Shown here one piece after another: positions 20,952 through 30,369 of a DNA stretch of 44,864 bases (the stretch's first letter is position 1; the number at the start of each line of letters is the position of its first letter). This DNA is from Clostridiales bacterium (GTDB taxonomy: Bacteria > Bacillota > Clostridia > Oscillospirales > QAMX01). Location of the stretch: NCBI GenBank assembly GCA_012800055.1, contig JAAZKA010000048.1:1-44864 (forward strand), read 5' to 3'. A program made the position numbers and the translations under genes. The notes under the pieces were generated by a model, which had not been told where the DNA came from, did no database searches, and worked only from the letters and a program-made list of their open reading frames with translations.

Positions 20952-22041
20952 GCTCCTGGGGTATGTGCGCGACTACGTGCTGGGCGTTGACCGGCTGCTG
21001 TTTCTGCTGTGCCTGCTGACGACGGCATGCGGACTGACGCTCGTTTACTCCGCCACGCGCACGTTCGGCTCGGACACGGCGTTTCATACCCAGCTTCTCG
21101 CGGCATTCCTCGGCGTCGCGGTGTTCATCGCGGCGTCGTGCGTGCCGTCCCGCTGGCTGACGCGATACTGGTGGGTGCTGCTCATCTGCAACATCATCCT
21201 GCAGATTCTCCCGCGCTTCATCGGTACGACGAGCGGCGGCAATCGGAGCTGGATCCGCTTCCTCGGCATCGGCATCCAGCCTGCGGAGATCGGCAAGGTG
21301 ATCTTCATCATCACCTTTGCCGCACATATCGAACGCCTGCGCGATGAGCTGAACACCGCGCTGAGTATCCTGCAGCTCGTCGGGCACTTCGGGATCATCG
21401 TGGGCTGCGTGGTGCTGTGCTCGCGTGACGACGGGATGGCGCTTGCGTACCTGTTCATCGGGTTCGTAATGCTGTTTGCGGCAGGCGTGAAGCTGCGGTG
21501 GTTCCTCGCAGCGGGCTTAACGATCGCGGTCGCGGCGCCGCTTTTATGGCAGTACGTGATGGACAACTACCAGAAGCTGCGCATCCTGGTCATCTTCGAC
21601 CCGACGCTTGACCCCGACCGCGCGTACCAGGCCGTCCAGACCCGCCGCGCCATCGCCTCCGGTCAGCTCACCGGTCAGGGATTCTTAAACGGCTCCCTCA
21701 CGCAGCGCTCGCTCATTCCGACCAAGCATACCGACGCGATCTACGCGGTGTGCGGCGAGGAATTCGGCTTTCTCGGCGCGGCGATCGTCGGGGGCCTGCT
21801 CGTCTGCATCATCCTGCGCTGTCTGTACCTGTCGGCACACATCGGCGGCGCGGACGGGCTGATTTGCGCCGGGATGGGCGGGATGCTGATGTTCCAGACT
21901 GTCCTCAACATCGGGATGAACATCGGCCTGCTGCCCGTCATCGGTCTGACCCTGCCGTTCGTCAGCTACGGCGGTACATCCCTCGTCACTATGTTCGGTG
22001 CGATGGGCATCGTCGCGGGGATACGGCTGAGAAGCCGGTGA
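20944..22041 (+). CDS. FtsW/RodA/SpoVE family glycosyltransferase
   Basis: [38 protein letters not shown]...[22 protein letters not shown]...[21 protein letters not shown]...[20 protein letters not shown]. Start moved to 20944 (8-nt overlap with metA); the tracked 5' extension is a metA out-of-frame read. Confidence 0.93.
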   Translation: MRKLLGYVRDYVLGVDRLLFLLCLLTTACGLTLVYSATRTFGSDTAFHTQLLAAFLGVAVFIAASCVPSRWLTRYWWVLLICNIILQILPRFIGTTSGGNRSWIRFLGIGIQPAEIGKVIFIITFAAHIERLRDELNTALSILQLVGHFGIIVGCVVLCSRDDGMALAYLFIGFVMLFAAGVKLRWFLAAGLTIAVAAPLLWQYVMDNYQKLRILVIFDPTLDPDRAYQAVQTRRAIASGQLTGQGFLNGSLTQRSLIPTKHTDAIYAVCGEEFGFLGAAIVGGLLVCIILRCLYLSAHIGGADGLICAGMGGMLMFQTVLNIGMNIGLLPVIGLTLPFVSYGGTSLVTMFGAMGIVAGIRLRSR

Positions 22042-22080
22042 ATCTCAAACCCCATCAACACACCAATCAGGAGAGCAGCC

Positions 22081-23316
22081 ATGTCAGACACCCTTCGGGT
22101 ATTCAACGGATTCTTCCCTTACGACTACAAAGCGCTGGAGCAGACGATCGAGATGCGCGCGCGGGACGGCTGGAAGCTGACCGGCGTCGGGCGCTTGTTC
22201 CTGCGCTATACCCGTGATACGATGACGGGCAAGTCCGCGCACGTCGAGATATTTACCGGCGCGTACGAGGAAGACAACGAGGAGAAGCTCGCCGCGTACA
22301 AGAAGCGCCGCTGCGACGACGGCTGGGAGTTTATCGGCGACCTGGACTTCTTCTATTTTTGGTATATCCCCGAGGGCCAGAAGGGCTGCGACGTGACGCC
22401 GGAGGCCGAACGCCAGCTCATGCAGCGTATGGTCTGGAGCCGCGAGCTGTCCGCGTTCGGCATCATGCTCGCGATGGTCGTACTCGGGATTGTCGCATTG
22501 TTCAAGCTCTCATATACCGACTTCCTGACATTTACCGGCGTCGGGTCGATTCTGATGGCACCGCTGTTCGTCATCCCGTCGGCCATTGTTGCGGCGTACC
22601 TCTTTCGCGACGTCAAAAGGCAGAGCGCGTACCTCAAACGCGGCGAGTGTCTGCCGCAGCCCGACCTCTCCGCCGCCGTCAAACGCTACCGCGCGATGTA
22701 TACCGTGCTGTTGTGCGCCGCGGTCTATATCCTCGCAATCTTCCTGCTCGACGCCGTCTTCGGCTATACCCGCTACCTGATGCTCATCATCCCGCTGACC
22801 GTCGCGAGCGCTGCGGTACTGCTTATCCAGAAGCTGCCGAAGACGAAAGGTCGTCAGGTGCTTCTCGTCGCCGTACTCGTCCTGTGCGGCGTCGGGATGT
22901 TCATGCTCCAGCGCTGGCAGCCTGTCACAAGGTCAGCACCCGAGGATATGAGCTATGTCCTGACGCTCGAAGATGCTGCCGGAGTCGCCGGTGAGAAACT
23001 TTCCTACCGCGAAACCGTCTCACCTTTTGTACCCGCGCACTTCATCTATACCGAAAGCGACAATGCGTCCGCCGCGAAGAATGAATACTTCCGTATCCCG
23101 AACGCACTCATCCGCCGGTGGGTGTTATACGAAATCACAAAGACCATCGGGTCCAGGGCGACGCTCAAGGACGGCGACGCGGCTTTGTGGGACGCCGACC
23201 GTGTGCGGATTGCGTCGGACGGCGGCGTGCTTGTCGAGCGCGGCACGGAGATCTTTTACTACTCCGCGACCGACCCGGATAAGCAGCCCATCCCGCTCAC
23301 ACCGTTTTACAACTGA
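22081..23316 (+). CDS. DUF2812 domain-containing membrane protein
   Basis: LRVFNGFFPYDYKALEQTIEMRARDGWKLTGVGRLFLRY...CDDGWEFIGDLDFFYFWYIPEG plus several TM helices. Confidence 0.75.
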   Translation: MSDTLRVFNGFFPYDYKALEQTIEMRARDGWKLTGVGRLFLRYTRDTMTGKSAHVEIFTGAYEEDNEEKLAAYKKRRCDDGWEFIGDLDFFYFWYIPEGQKGCDVTPEAERQLMQRMVWSRELSAFGIMLAMVVLGIVALFKLSYTDFLTFTGVGSILMAPLFVIPSAIVAAYLFRDVKRQSAYLKRGECLPQPDLSAAVKRYRAMYTVLLCAAVYILAIFLLDAVFGYTRYLMLIIPLTVASAAVLLIQKLPKTKGRQVLLVAVLVLCGVGMFMLQRWQPVTRSAPEDMSYVLTLEDAAGVAGEKLSYRETVSPFVPAHFIYTESDNASAAKNEYFRIPNALIRRWVLYEITKTIGSRATLKDGDAALWDADRVRIASDGGVLVERGTEIFYYSATDPDKQPIPLTPFYN

Positions 23317-23328
23317 CGGAGGGAACGT

Positions 23329-24336
23329 ATGCACAGACTGGCCGTCATCGGCACCAATTTTGTCACCGACTGGCTCATCGATGCCGCACGCGAGGTCGAA
23401 AATGTGACCGTCGCGGCGGTACTGTCGCGCGACTGCGAGCACGGACGCGCCTACGCCGACGCACATGATATCCCCGATGTCTGCACAACGCTCGACGCGC
23501 TGTGTGAAGACCGCACAATCGACTGCGTTTATATCGCGTCGCCGAACGCGCTGCACGTCCCGCAGGCTGTGCGTCTTTTGGAAGCCGGGAAGCATGTGCT
23601 GTGTGAGAAACCGCTTGCACCCGACCTCTCCCGCTTTGACGAAGCCGTCCGCACGGCCCGGAAACAAGACCGCGTGCTGATGGAGGCGATGGTGCTTGCG
23701 CATCTGCCGTGTTGGAAGCAAATCCGTGAGACCGCCGCGCAGATCGGCCCTATACGGCGCGCTCTGTTCACCTTCTGCCAGTATTCCTCCCGCTACGATA
23801 AGTTCAAGGCAGGCATCGTTGAGAACGCGTTCAACCCGTGCCTATGCAATGGGGCGCTGATGGACCTCGGGGTCTATTGTCTCCATGCGGCGCAGCTCAC
23901 GTTCGGCACGCCGACGGATATCCGTGCCGCCGCATACCGCATCCCCGGCAGCATCGACGGTGCCGGGAGCATCATCCTCACCTATGCGGACGGAATCGCG
24001 GACATCCAGTATTCGAAGATTTCACAGGGCCTGAACGCATCGGAGCTGCAGGGAGAACGCGGGAGCCTGCTCATCGACAGCCTCACGCGGCCGAAGGCAT
24101 GGACACTGGTGCCGCGCACGGGCAAGCGTTCGGACGGCGTCGCGGTGCAGACCGCCGGCGGAGACCCCAGGACGCTCGACGTCACGCCGCCGCGCCACCC
24201 GATGGCGTACGAGCTCGAGGAGTTCCTTGCGCAGGTCGACGGCGCAAGGACGGAACGTTACCTCGACGATACCCGGGCAGTCATCGCGGTGATGGACGCG
24301 GCACGTATGCAGACCGGCATCGATTTTACCGCGTAG
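23329..24336 (+). CDS. Gfo/Idh/MocA family oxidoreductase
   Basis: LAVIGTNFVTDWLIDAARE...DCVYIASPNALHVPQAVRLLEAGKHVLCEKPLAPD; LMDLGVYCLHAA. Confidence 0.9.
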   Translation: MHRLAVIGTNFVTDWLIDAAREVENVTVAAVLSRDCEHGRAYADAHDIPDVCTTLDALCEDRTIDCVYIASPNALHVPQAVRLLEAGKHVLCEKPLAPDLSRFDEAVRTARKQDRVLMEAMVLAHLPCWKQIRETAAQIGPIRRALFTFCQYSSRYDKFKAGIVENAFNPCLCNGALMDLGVYCLHAAQLTFGTPTDIRAAAYRIPGSIDGAGSIILTYADGIADIQYSKISQGLNASELQGERGSLLIDSLTRPKAWTLVPRTGKRSDGVAVQTAGGDPRTLDVTPPRHPMAYELEEFLAQVDGARTERYLDDTRAVIAVMDAARMQTGIDFTA

Positions 24337-24390
24337 GGAAGGGTCTTGACCGTTCCGTTTCCTGCGCAGATTTATAGGAGAGGAACCTCT

Positions 24391-24990
24391 ATGCTTGATA
24401 AATCCATTCCGATCATCAGTGTAATGCTCGAGCAGCACCACCCGGACGTCTACCCGCACTTCCCCATCCCGGACGGCTATACGCTCAGCACCTACCGCGA
24501 CGGGTTCGATCTGGCGTGGGCAAAGCTCGTATACGCGACGGGCATGGCGAGCAGCGTTGAGCAGGCCCTGGAGGTCTTCGCGCACGAATTCGGGTCAGAG
24601 CCGGAGAAAATACGCACCAACTGCCTGTTTCTGCTCGATGCGCAAGGCATACCCGTCGCGACAGCGACACTGTGGCACGGCACGCATATGGGTGACGAGC
24701 GGCCGCGCGTCCACTGGGTGACGGTAGACCCTGCGCATCAGGGAAAAGGACTGTGCAAAGCTGTTTTGACCGCAGTGTTCGACCTGTTCTGGAGTCAGGG
24801 AGGCGGAGACTACCTGTACCTCACCACGCAGACCTGGAGTTATAAGGCGATCAACATCTATCAGCACTTCGGGTTCGAGCCGTACCTCGGGCCGCGTCCG
24901 GTCAACTGGAAGCAGTCGAATTACGAGACGGACAATGCGATCGCCTGGCGCATCATCAATGAGAAGCTCACCGCTTACCGGGAAGCATGA
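24391..24990 (+). CDS. GNAT family N-acetyltransferase
   Basis: PVATATLWHGTHMGDERPRVHWVTVDPAHQGKGLCKAVLTAVFDLF...LTTQTWSYKAINIYQHFGFEPYLG; start at ATG after AGGAGAGG. Confidence 0.85.
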   Translation: MLDKSIPIISVMLEQHHPDVYPHFPIPDGYTLSTYRDGFDLAWAKLVYATGMASSVEQALEVFAHEFGSEPEKIRTNCLFLLDAQGIPVATATLWHGTHMGDERPRVHWVTVDPAHQGKGLCKAVLTAVFDLFWSQGGGDYLYLTTQTWSYKAINIYQHFGFEPYLGPRPVNWKQSNYETDNAIAWRIINEKLTAYREA

Positions 24991-25004
24991 CGGAGGATGA
25001 CCGT

Positions 25005-25799
25005 ATGTATGAGCTGCCCCTCGCCCGCAGCGTATCATTCAAGGATATCACCGGGGAACTGGCAAAGAACCTCACGGATGCCGGAATCGTCAGCGTGGAG
25101 GTTTCACCGGGCGGCGTAACGCCGGTGTTCGGGACGGATGACGACCTCGCGCTGGTGGATTCCCGTCAGGAGATTCTGAAATCCCGGGGTATCCGGGTTC
25201 TGAGCTTCCACCTGCCGTTCGGATGGGACTGGGATGCGTCGACGACGACATATGAGCACCACCGCTATCTGCTCGACCGGCAGCTTCGCATCGCGGATAT
25301 CTTCCTGCGTATGGAGCCGGAGCGGTTTGTGCTGCATCCGTGCTACTGGCCGATCCCCGAAAGCGAGACGGGGATACGCGTGCGGCACATCCGCGAGAAC
25401 GCCGAGACCATCGCGCGCGTGACGGGGAAGGATGTGGCGATTGAGAACCTGAAGATCGGGCGCATCGGCGGCAGCTCGGAGGAACTGCTGAAGCTCGGCG
25501 AAGGGCTTGAACGTGTCGGCTACTGTGTGGACATGAACCACTTCATGCGTGAGCGTGCCGAGGATGCCATCCGTAAGCTGGGGAAACACATCCTGACGCT
25601 GCACGTCTCGGACTACGACTTCATCGACGAGCGCCACTGGCTGCCGGGCGAGGGTCTGAACGACTGGAACGCGATTCTCAAGGCACTCGAGGACGTCGGG
25701 TATCAGGGACCGTTTCTGTACGAGGTGCGCGCGGACTACTCCTGCGCCGCCGTCGCGGAGAATTACAGGCGGCTGTTCGATACGTACAACAGGGCGTGA
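25005..25799 (+). CDS. Sugar phosphate isomerase/epimerase-type TIM-barrel protein
   Basis: GIVSVEVSPGG...GIRVLSFHLPFGWDWDAST...VLHPCYWPI...DVAIENLKIGR...YCVDMNHFM...LTLHVSDYDFIDERHWLPGEGLNDWNAILKALEDVGYQGPFLYEV. Confidence 0.85.
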   Translation: MYELPLARSVSFKDITGELAKNLTDAGIVSVEVSPGGVTPVFGTDDDLALVDSRQEILKSRGIRVLSFHLPFGWDWDASTTTYEHHRYLLDRQLRIADIFLRMEPERFVLHPCYWPIPESETGIRVRHIRENAETIARVTGKDVAIENLKIGRIGGSSEELLKLGEGLERVGYCVDMNHFMRERAEDAIRKLGKHILTLHVSDYDFIDERHWLPGEGLNDWNAILKALEDVGYQGPFLYEVRADYSCAAVAENYRRLFDTYNRA

Positions 25800-25844
25800 T
25801 ATCCGCGCTGCCGCATCGACACTGATGTACGCTGCCGCAACAAA

Positions 25845-25878
25845 ACGGCGTGTACCGTTTTCCGATACACGCCGCTTT
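25845..25878. terminator. Hairpin terminator between convergent genes
   Basis: ACGGCGTGTA-ccgttttccga-TACACGCCG-CTTTG. Confidence 0.7.
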
Positions 25879-25889
25879 GATGGATTCGG

Positions 25890-26789
25890 TTAATTCAATC
25901 CGAGGAATTTCTCCGCGTTGCCCCGGGCGATCTTATAGAACACCTCGTCGCTGATGCGGCCTTCGTTGTTCCACCGGATCATCAGCTCCGGCAGCGGCAC
26001 CGGCATCGTCGGGAAGCACATGTCGGTTCCGAAGTACAGCCGATCCTGGAACTCGGTCATGAACTTCGGACCATACTCCTCATCGCGCGCAAAGGCGTTG
26101 TAGGCAGTGAAGTCCGACAGGTCGCCGAGAAGGTTCGGGTACAGCCGGAACAGCCGCGGCACCGCGCCCTCCTCCGTGATTTTCGACTTCGGCAGACGTC
26201 CGACCTGCCCGCCGTCGTGGTTGAACACATACCCGCGCGAGCCGACCGTCTCGAGCTTTCCGATCTCCGACCAGAACACCGGGCCGTGGCCGAAAATCTT
26301 CAGCTTCGGAAAGCGTTGCAGCGTGTGCTCGAGCTGCGGCAGACCGGGGTCATCATACAGCCCGAAATCGCCGGTCTTCACGTCCGAGCCGTCGTAGGTG
26401 ATCGACATACCGGCCTTCTCCGCGCACCTGAACAGGTTCTGCACTTTCGGGTCCATCAGCTCCATGTTCGGCATGACCTCGCCGATGCCGCGACAGCCCT
26501 TCTCCTTATAATACTCCAGCACCGGCACAAAGTCCGCGTCGGGGGAGTTGGTGAGCGTGCGCGGGTCGATGTTGCAGAAAGGCACAACGCGGTCGGGGTA
26601 CTCTGCGGCCATGTCGAGGATTTCCTCGTTGGTCTGGGGGAAGTAGATCTCCGGGCTGACAATCGGCAGGATACAGCAGCGGTCGATGCCGATGGAGGCG
26701 TTGCGTTCGAGCAGCTCATGGATTTCACAGAAGCCGGTGACAAAGGGAACCCGCCGGCGGTACGCATGGGTGTGGATGTCAATAAACAT
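25890..26789 (-). CDS. Amidohydrolase family protein (metal-dependent TIM-barrel hydrolase)
   Basis: MFIDIHTHAYRRRVPFV (HxH), PFCNIDPR, GCRGIGEVMPNM, KLKIFGHGPVFW, LYFGTDMCFP. Confidence 0.85.
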   Translation of the reverse strand: MFIDIHTHAYRRRVPFVTGFCEIHELLERNASIGIDRCCILPIVSPEIYFPQTNEEILDMAAEYPDRVVPFCNIDPRTLTNSPDADFVPVLEYYKEKGCRGIGEVMPNMELMDPKVQNLFRCAEKAGMSITYDGSDVKTGDFGLYDDPGLPQLEHTLQRFPKLKIFGHGPVFWSEIGKLETVGSRGYVFNHDGGQVGRLPKSKITEEGAVPRLFRLYPNLLGDLSDFTAYNAFARDEEYGPKFMTEFQDRLYFGTDMCFPTMPVPLPELMIRWNNEGRISDEVFYKIARGNAEKFLGLN

Positions 26790-26844
26790 GGTCGTCCTCC
26801 TGATCTTTCATATATACATACGGGAACTACGTTCTCTGTCCGCT

Positions 26845-26873
26845 ATTATACCATCATCCCGGCCGGAATGCAA
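26845..26873 (-). promoter_or_regulatory. Promoter of amidohydrolase gene
   Basis: Reverse strand TTGCAT-17 nt-TATAAT; -35 ends 2 nt before the AGGAGG of the divergent MORN gene. Confidence 0.7.
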
Positions 26874-26885
26874 GGAGGTATCTTG

Positions 26886-28244
26886 ATGTACTGCCGAAAA
26901 TGCGGAAAAAAGCTGCCGAACGATACGGTCTTCTGTCCTTCCTGCGGTTTCTCGACGGGTGTGAAAGCGTCTCCCGCGTCCTCACGGGATATGCGGGATA
27001 CGCGGGATGACGGGGAGCGCGGAAAGTTCGGAAAGCTCGGGACGGCGCTGGCGATCTCGTTCGGAGCGGTGCTGCTGGCGCTGGTCATTCTGCTGATCTG
27101 GCTGGTCAACGCGTCGAAGGGCACGCCGGCGTCGGATAAGCAGGGCGATCCGACCACCGCGGCGACGCTCTATACAACCACCGCCGCCGCTTCCGCAACA
27201 ACACACGCGACCTCCGTGTCGACTGCTTCCTCGAGCTATACAACCTACGCGACGACCTCCGCCTCTGCGACGGCGACCACGTTTGTCACGACCACCGCCG
27301 TACCGATACGAAACGGGACGTACGACGACCAGCCCTACTCCGACGGCATCTATACGGGGGAGTATAAAAACGACCTGCGGCACGGCGTCGGGGAGTTCCT
27401 GTTCATCGACGGCCGCGAGTTCCGCGGAATCTGGCGCAATGACATGCCCAACGGCTATGGGGAGATGCTGTGGCCGTCGGGCGCGAGCTATGCCGGCGAC
27501 TGGGAGGACGGCGCGATCACGGGCGTCGGGATCATGACGTACGAGAACGGCACAATCTACGAGGGAGAGCTGACCGATGCCGTCCGCGAGGGCCGCGGGA
27601 AGATCGTCTTTCCGGACGGCCGGACATACGACGGGATGTGGACGGCGGACGTGATGAACGGAGAGGGTACACTGACGATCCCGGACGTACTGACGTACAC
27701 GGGCATCTTTGCAGAGGGCGTGATGACGGATGAGATGGCGGTGATCGAGTACGCGGACGGCGACCGCTATGAAGGCGCGGTGGTGGACGGAAAGCGCAGC
27801 GGTACCGGCACGATGTTGTGGAAGAACGGTGACCGCTACACGGGCACTTACAAGAACGACGCACGGACGGGGCTGGGGACGTTCACCTGGGCAAACGGAG
27901 ACGTGTACCAGGGATCGTTTTTAGACAACAAGCGCAACGGAAACGGAACCTACACCTGGGCGGATACGGGGAACGTATACACGGGCGAATTCAAGAATGA
28001 CGCGCGGACGGGTCAGGGTGTGATGACCTACGCGGCGGGCGGCCGGTTTGAGGGGATGTTCGAGGACGGCCGGCGTGTCGAGGGGACGCTGTACTTTGCA
28101 AACGGCGACTGGATCAACGGCACATTCACCGACGACCAGGCGACGGGAAGGTTCCTGTTCTACGACGTATCGGAAGATAAGCTGGACTACGCGTATTACA
28201 AGAACGGAGAGTTCCAATACTACACGACAGGCAAAGGAGAATAG
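26886..28244 (+). CDS. Zinc-ribbon, TM, Thr/Ser-rich stalk, MORN-repeat protein
   Basis: MYCRKCGKKLPNDTVFCPSCG; TM LGTALAISFGAVLLALVILLIWLV; long T/S/A linker; about 11-12 MORN repeats (YTGEYKNDLRHGVGEFLF..., YTGTYKNDARTGLGTFTWANGDVYQGSF...). RBS AAGGAGG. Confidence 0.9.
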   Translation: MYCRKCGKKLPNDTVFCPSCGFSTGVKASPASSRDMRDTRDDGERGKFGKLGTALAISFGAVLLALVILLIWLVNASKGTPASDKQGDPTTAATLYTTTAAASATTHATSVSTASSSYTTYATTSASATATTFVTTTAVPIRNGTYDDQPYSDGIYTGEYKNDLRHGVGEFLFIDGREFRGIWRNDMPNGYGEMLWPSGASYAGDWEDGAITGVGIMTYENGTIYEGELTDAVREGRGKIVFPDGRTYDGMWTADVMNGEGTLTIPDVLTYTGIFAEGVMTDEMAVIEYADGDRYEGAVVDGKRSGTGTMLWKNGDRYTGTYKNDARTGLGTFTWANGDVYQGSFLDNKRNGNGTYTWADTGNVYTGEFKNDARTGQGVMTYAAGGRFEGMFEDGRRVEGTLYFANGDWINGTFTDDQATGRFLFYDVSEDKLDYAYYKNGEFQYYTTGKGE

Positions 28245-28245
28245 G

Positions 28246-28410
28246 ATGGATTTCGGTGCTGCGCTGCTGCTTGCGGCGGCGTTTGGGATGTGTGCGGTGC
28301 TGTGTCTGCTCGGGTACGCGAAGAAGCGCACACGCGGGCTGCTGATTGTGGGACTGGCGGCGCTGGCATTGACAATGGCAGCCGTCGCTCTGGGAGTGAT
28401 GCGGCTGTAG
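28246..28410 (+). CDS. Small two-TM membrane protein (54 aa)
   Basis: MDFGAALLLAAAFGMCAVLCLLGYAKKRTRGLLIVGLAALALTMAAVALGVMRL; starts 1 nt after the MORN stop with GGAG upstream. Confidence 0.6.
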   Translation: MDFGAALLLAAAFGMCAVLCLLGYAKKRTRGLLIVGLAALALTMAAVALGVMRL

Positions 28411-28431
28411 TGCGGACGCCGTACTTCCCGT

Positions 28432-28460
28432 TTGCTTTTTCCATGCCCATCGTGTATCAT
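28432..28460 (+). promoter_or_regulatory. Promoter of SGNH hydrolase gene
   Basis: TTGCTT-17 nt-TATCAT. Confidence 0.5.
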
Positions 28461-28499
28461 CATACGGTCACTTCTGAATAACAAAACGGAGACGGATAT

Positions 28500-29138
28500 A
28501 TGAAGACCTTTGTTTTCTTCGGAGACAGTGTGACGGAAGGCTGCTTCGAACTGTATCCCACGTCATGCGGCTTCGATACCTACCGCAGGCCGGAACTTGT
28601 GTACCACCATCTGCTCAAAGAGCCGCTTGCGGAGAAGTACGGCGATGTGGAGATCGTCAACGCGGGGATCTCCGGCGACAACTCCCACCACGCGCTCGAG
28701 CGCATCGACACGGATGTCCTGGCGAAGAAGCCGGACGCGGTGGTGGTCTGCTTCGGTCTCAACGACTGTTTCCACCCGCTGGAAAGGTATGAGGCGTCGC
28801 TCGACGAGATTTTCAGGCGGCTTCGGGATGTTCCGCGCGTAATCTTCCTCACGCCGAATATGTTCAACACCTACATCCATCCCGACACGCTGCCGGAGTC
28901 GCTGAAGGTAGCAAACACGACGATGAAGTACCAGCTCGACGGTACATTCGATCGCTATATCGACACGGCACGCGCGGTGTGTAAAAAGCACGGCGTGACG
29001 GTCTGTGATGCCTACGCCGAGTGGAAGCGCCGGTATGCACAGGGTGAAGACATGACCGCGCAGCTTGCGAATCTCATCAACCATCCCAACGCCGCGATGC
29101 ACCGGCTCTTTGCGGATATGCTGCTGCCGCTGCTCTGA
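28500..29138 (+). CDS. SGNH/GDSL hydrolase family protein
   Basis: VFFGDSVTEGCFE (block I), NAGISGDNSHHAL (II), VVVCFGLNDC (III), NHPNAAMHRLFAD (block V-like). Confidence 0.88.
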   Translation: MKTFVFFGDSVTEGCFELYPTSCGFDTYRRPELVYHHLLKEPLAEKYGDVEIVNAGISGDNSHHALERIDTDVLAKKPDAVVVCFGLNDCFHPLERYEASLDEIFRRLRDVPRVIFLTPNMFNTYIHPDTLPESLKVANTTMKYQLDGTFDRYIDTARAVCKKHGVTVCDAYAEWKRRYAQGEDMTAQLANLINHPNAAMHRLFADMLLPLL

Positions 29139-29185
29139 TGCAAAGATTCATTCCCGAAAACAACAACCGAAAGGAGCCGCCGTAT

Positions 29186-30334
29186 ATGAAGGAGCTGCCG
29201 CGTATCAAACAAATCGGTCAGAACTGGAGCAGCGACAGTCTGATGATGCTCTCGGGCACGGTGTTCAGAGGCGTCGCGGCGGTTGTCCTGTGCGTGCTGA
29301 CACTGATCGCGCGGGCACTTTTCTCCGGCAATCCGTCCGTCGCCGACGGCTACGGCGAGCTGTACCGCTATGTTGCGATGCTGCTGTCCGGCGCGCTGTC
29401 CTATATCCCCTTCTGTGTGGCGGAGATGCTGCTGTACATCGGCATCGCTGGGATCGTGTTTTATCTCGGCTGGTCGCTGTTCCGGATGCTGACAACGCCT
29501 GCCAGATTCGCGCGCGGCTGCCGGATAGCAGCGAACTTCGGGCTGACTGCAGCGCTGCTGTGGTTCTGTTTCATGCTTTCCTACGGATTCGCGTACTACA
29601 GCACGCCGCTTGCGGGGAAGATCTCACTTGACTGCCAACCGCAGGAGGTCACCGCGCTCTACGACACGACGCTGTGGCTGATGGACGAGTGCAACGCCAA
29701 CGCCGCGATGATTCCGCGCGATGAGAACGGATCCGCGACGTTCGGCTCGTTTGACGCAATCGCCGCGAGAATTGCCTCGGGCTTTGACAATTTAGGCGAT
29801 GACTATAAATTCCTCCGGGCGACCCTCGCGCCGGTCAAGCGTGTGCGGTCGTGGTACGCGATGTCGTCGTTCGGCATCACCGGCATCTACATCCCCTACA
29901 CCGCCGAGGCTGCCGTCAACCCGGACAACACCATCCCCGCGCTGCCGTTCACGATGGCACACGAGATGGCCCACCGGCTGATGATTGCGCCGGAGGATGA
30001 GGCTAACTTCGTTGCCTTCGTTGCCTGCCGCGCCAACTCCGACCGCCGTGTGCGCTACTCCGCCTACTTCATGGCTTACCGCTACTGCATCAACGCCCTT
30101 TACGCCGCTGACGCTGACCTTGCCTACGACATCATGGTTCGCGCGAACCCGCAGCTCAACCATGACCTCGAGGAGCTCAACGCGCTGATTATGAAGTACG
30201 AGACGCCCGTGAAGGACATTGGCACGGCGGTCAATGACGGCTACCTCAAAGCCAACGCCCAGCCGTCCGGCGTTCAAAGCTACGGCGAGATGGTCGACCT
30301 GCTCGTGGCGCTGCACATCAAGGAGTCCGGTTGA
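29186..30334 (+). CDS. DUF3810 domain-containing membrane protein (HExxH-like)
   Basis: Multiple N-terminal TMs, then GITGIYIPYTAEAAVNPDNTIPALPFTMAHEMAHRLMIAPEDEANFVAFVAC (HEMAH). Confidence 0.85.
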   Translation: MKELPRIKQIGQNWSSDSLMMLSGTVFRGVAAVVLCVLTLIARALFSGNPSVADGYGELYRYVAMLLSGALSYIPFCVAEMLLYIGIAGIVFYLGWSLFRMLTTPARFARGCRIAANFGLTAALLWFCFMLSYGFAYYSTPLAGKISLDCQPQEVTALYDTTLWLMDECNANAAMIPRDENGSATFGSFDAIAARIASGFDNLGDDYKFLRATLAPVKRVRSWYAMSSFGITGIYIPYTAEAAVNPDNTIPALPFTMAHEMAHRLMIAPEDEANFVAFVACRANSDRRVRYSAYFMAYRYCINALYAADADLAYDIMVRANPQLNHDLEELNALIMKYETPVKDIGTAVNDGYLKANAQPSGVQSYGEMVDLLVALHIKESG

Positions 30335-30369
30335 CGGGGAACTACGAATACTTACAAAAGGAAACGATC

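Noticed and set aside
26217-26885. N-terminal extension of the MORN ORF
   Set aside because: Antisense to the amidohydrolase; ATG 26886 has AAGGAGG and begins the zinc ribbon.
27170-27300. Thr/Ser/Ala-rich low-complexity stretch as possible frameshift or misassembly
   Set aside because: Frame stays open and fits a stalk between TM and MORN domain.
27800-28080. DNA-level repeats (ACGGGC…AAGAACGACGC…) considered as a CRISPR or tandem array
   Set aside because: They are diverged coding repeats of the MORN domain, in frame, with no constant spacer.
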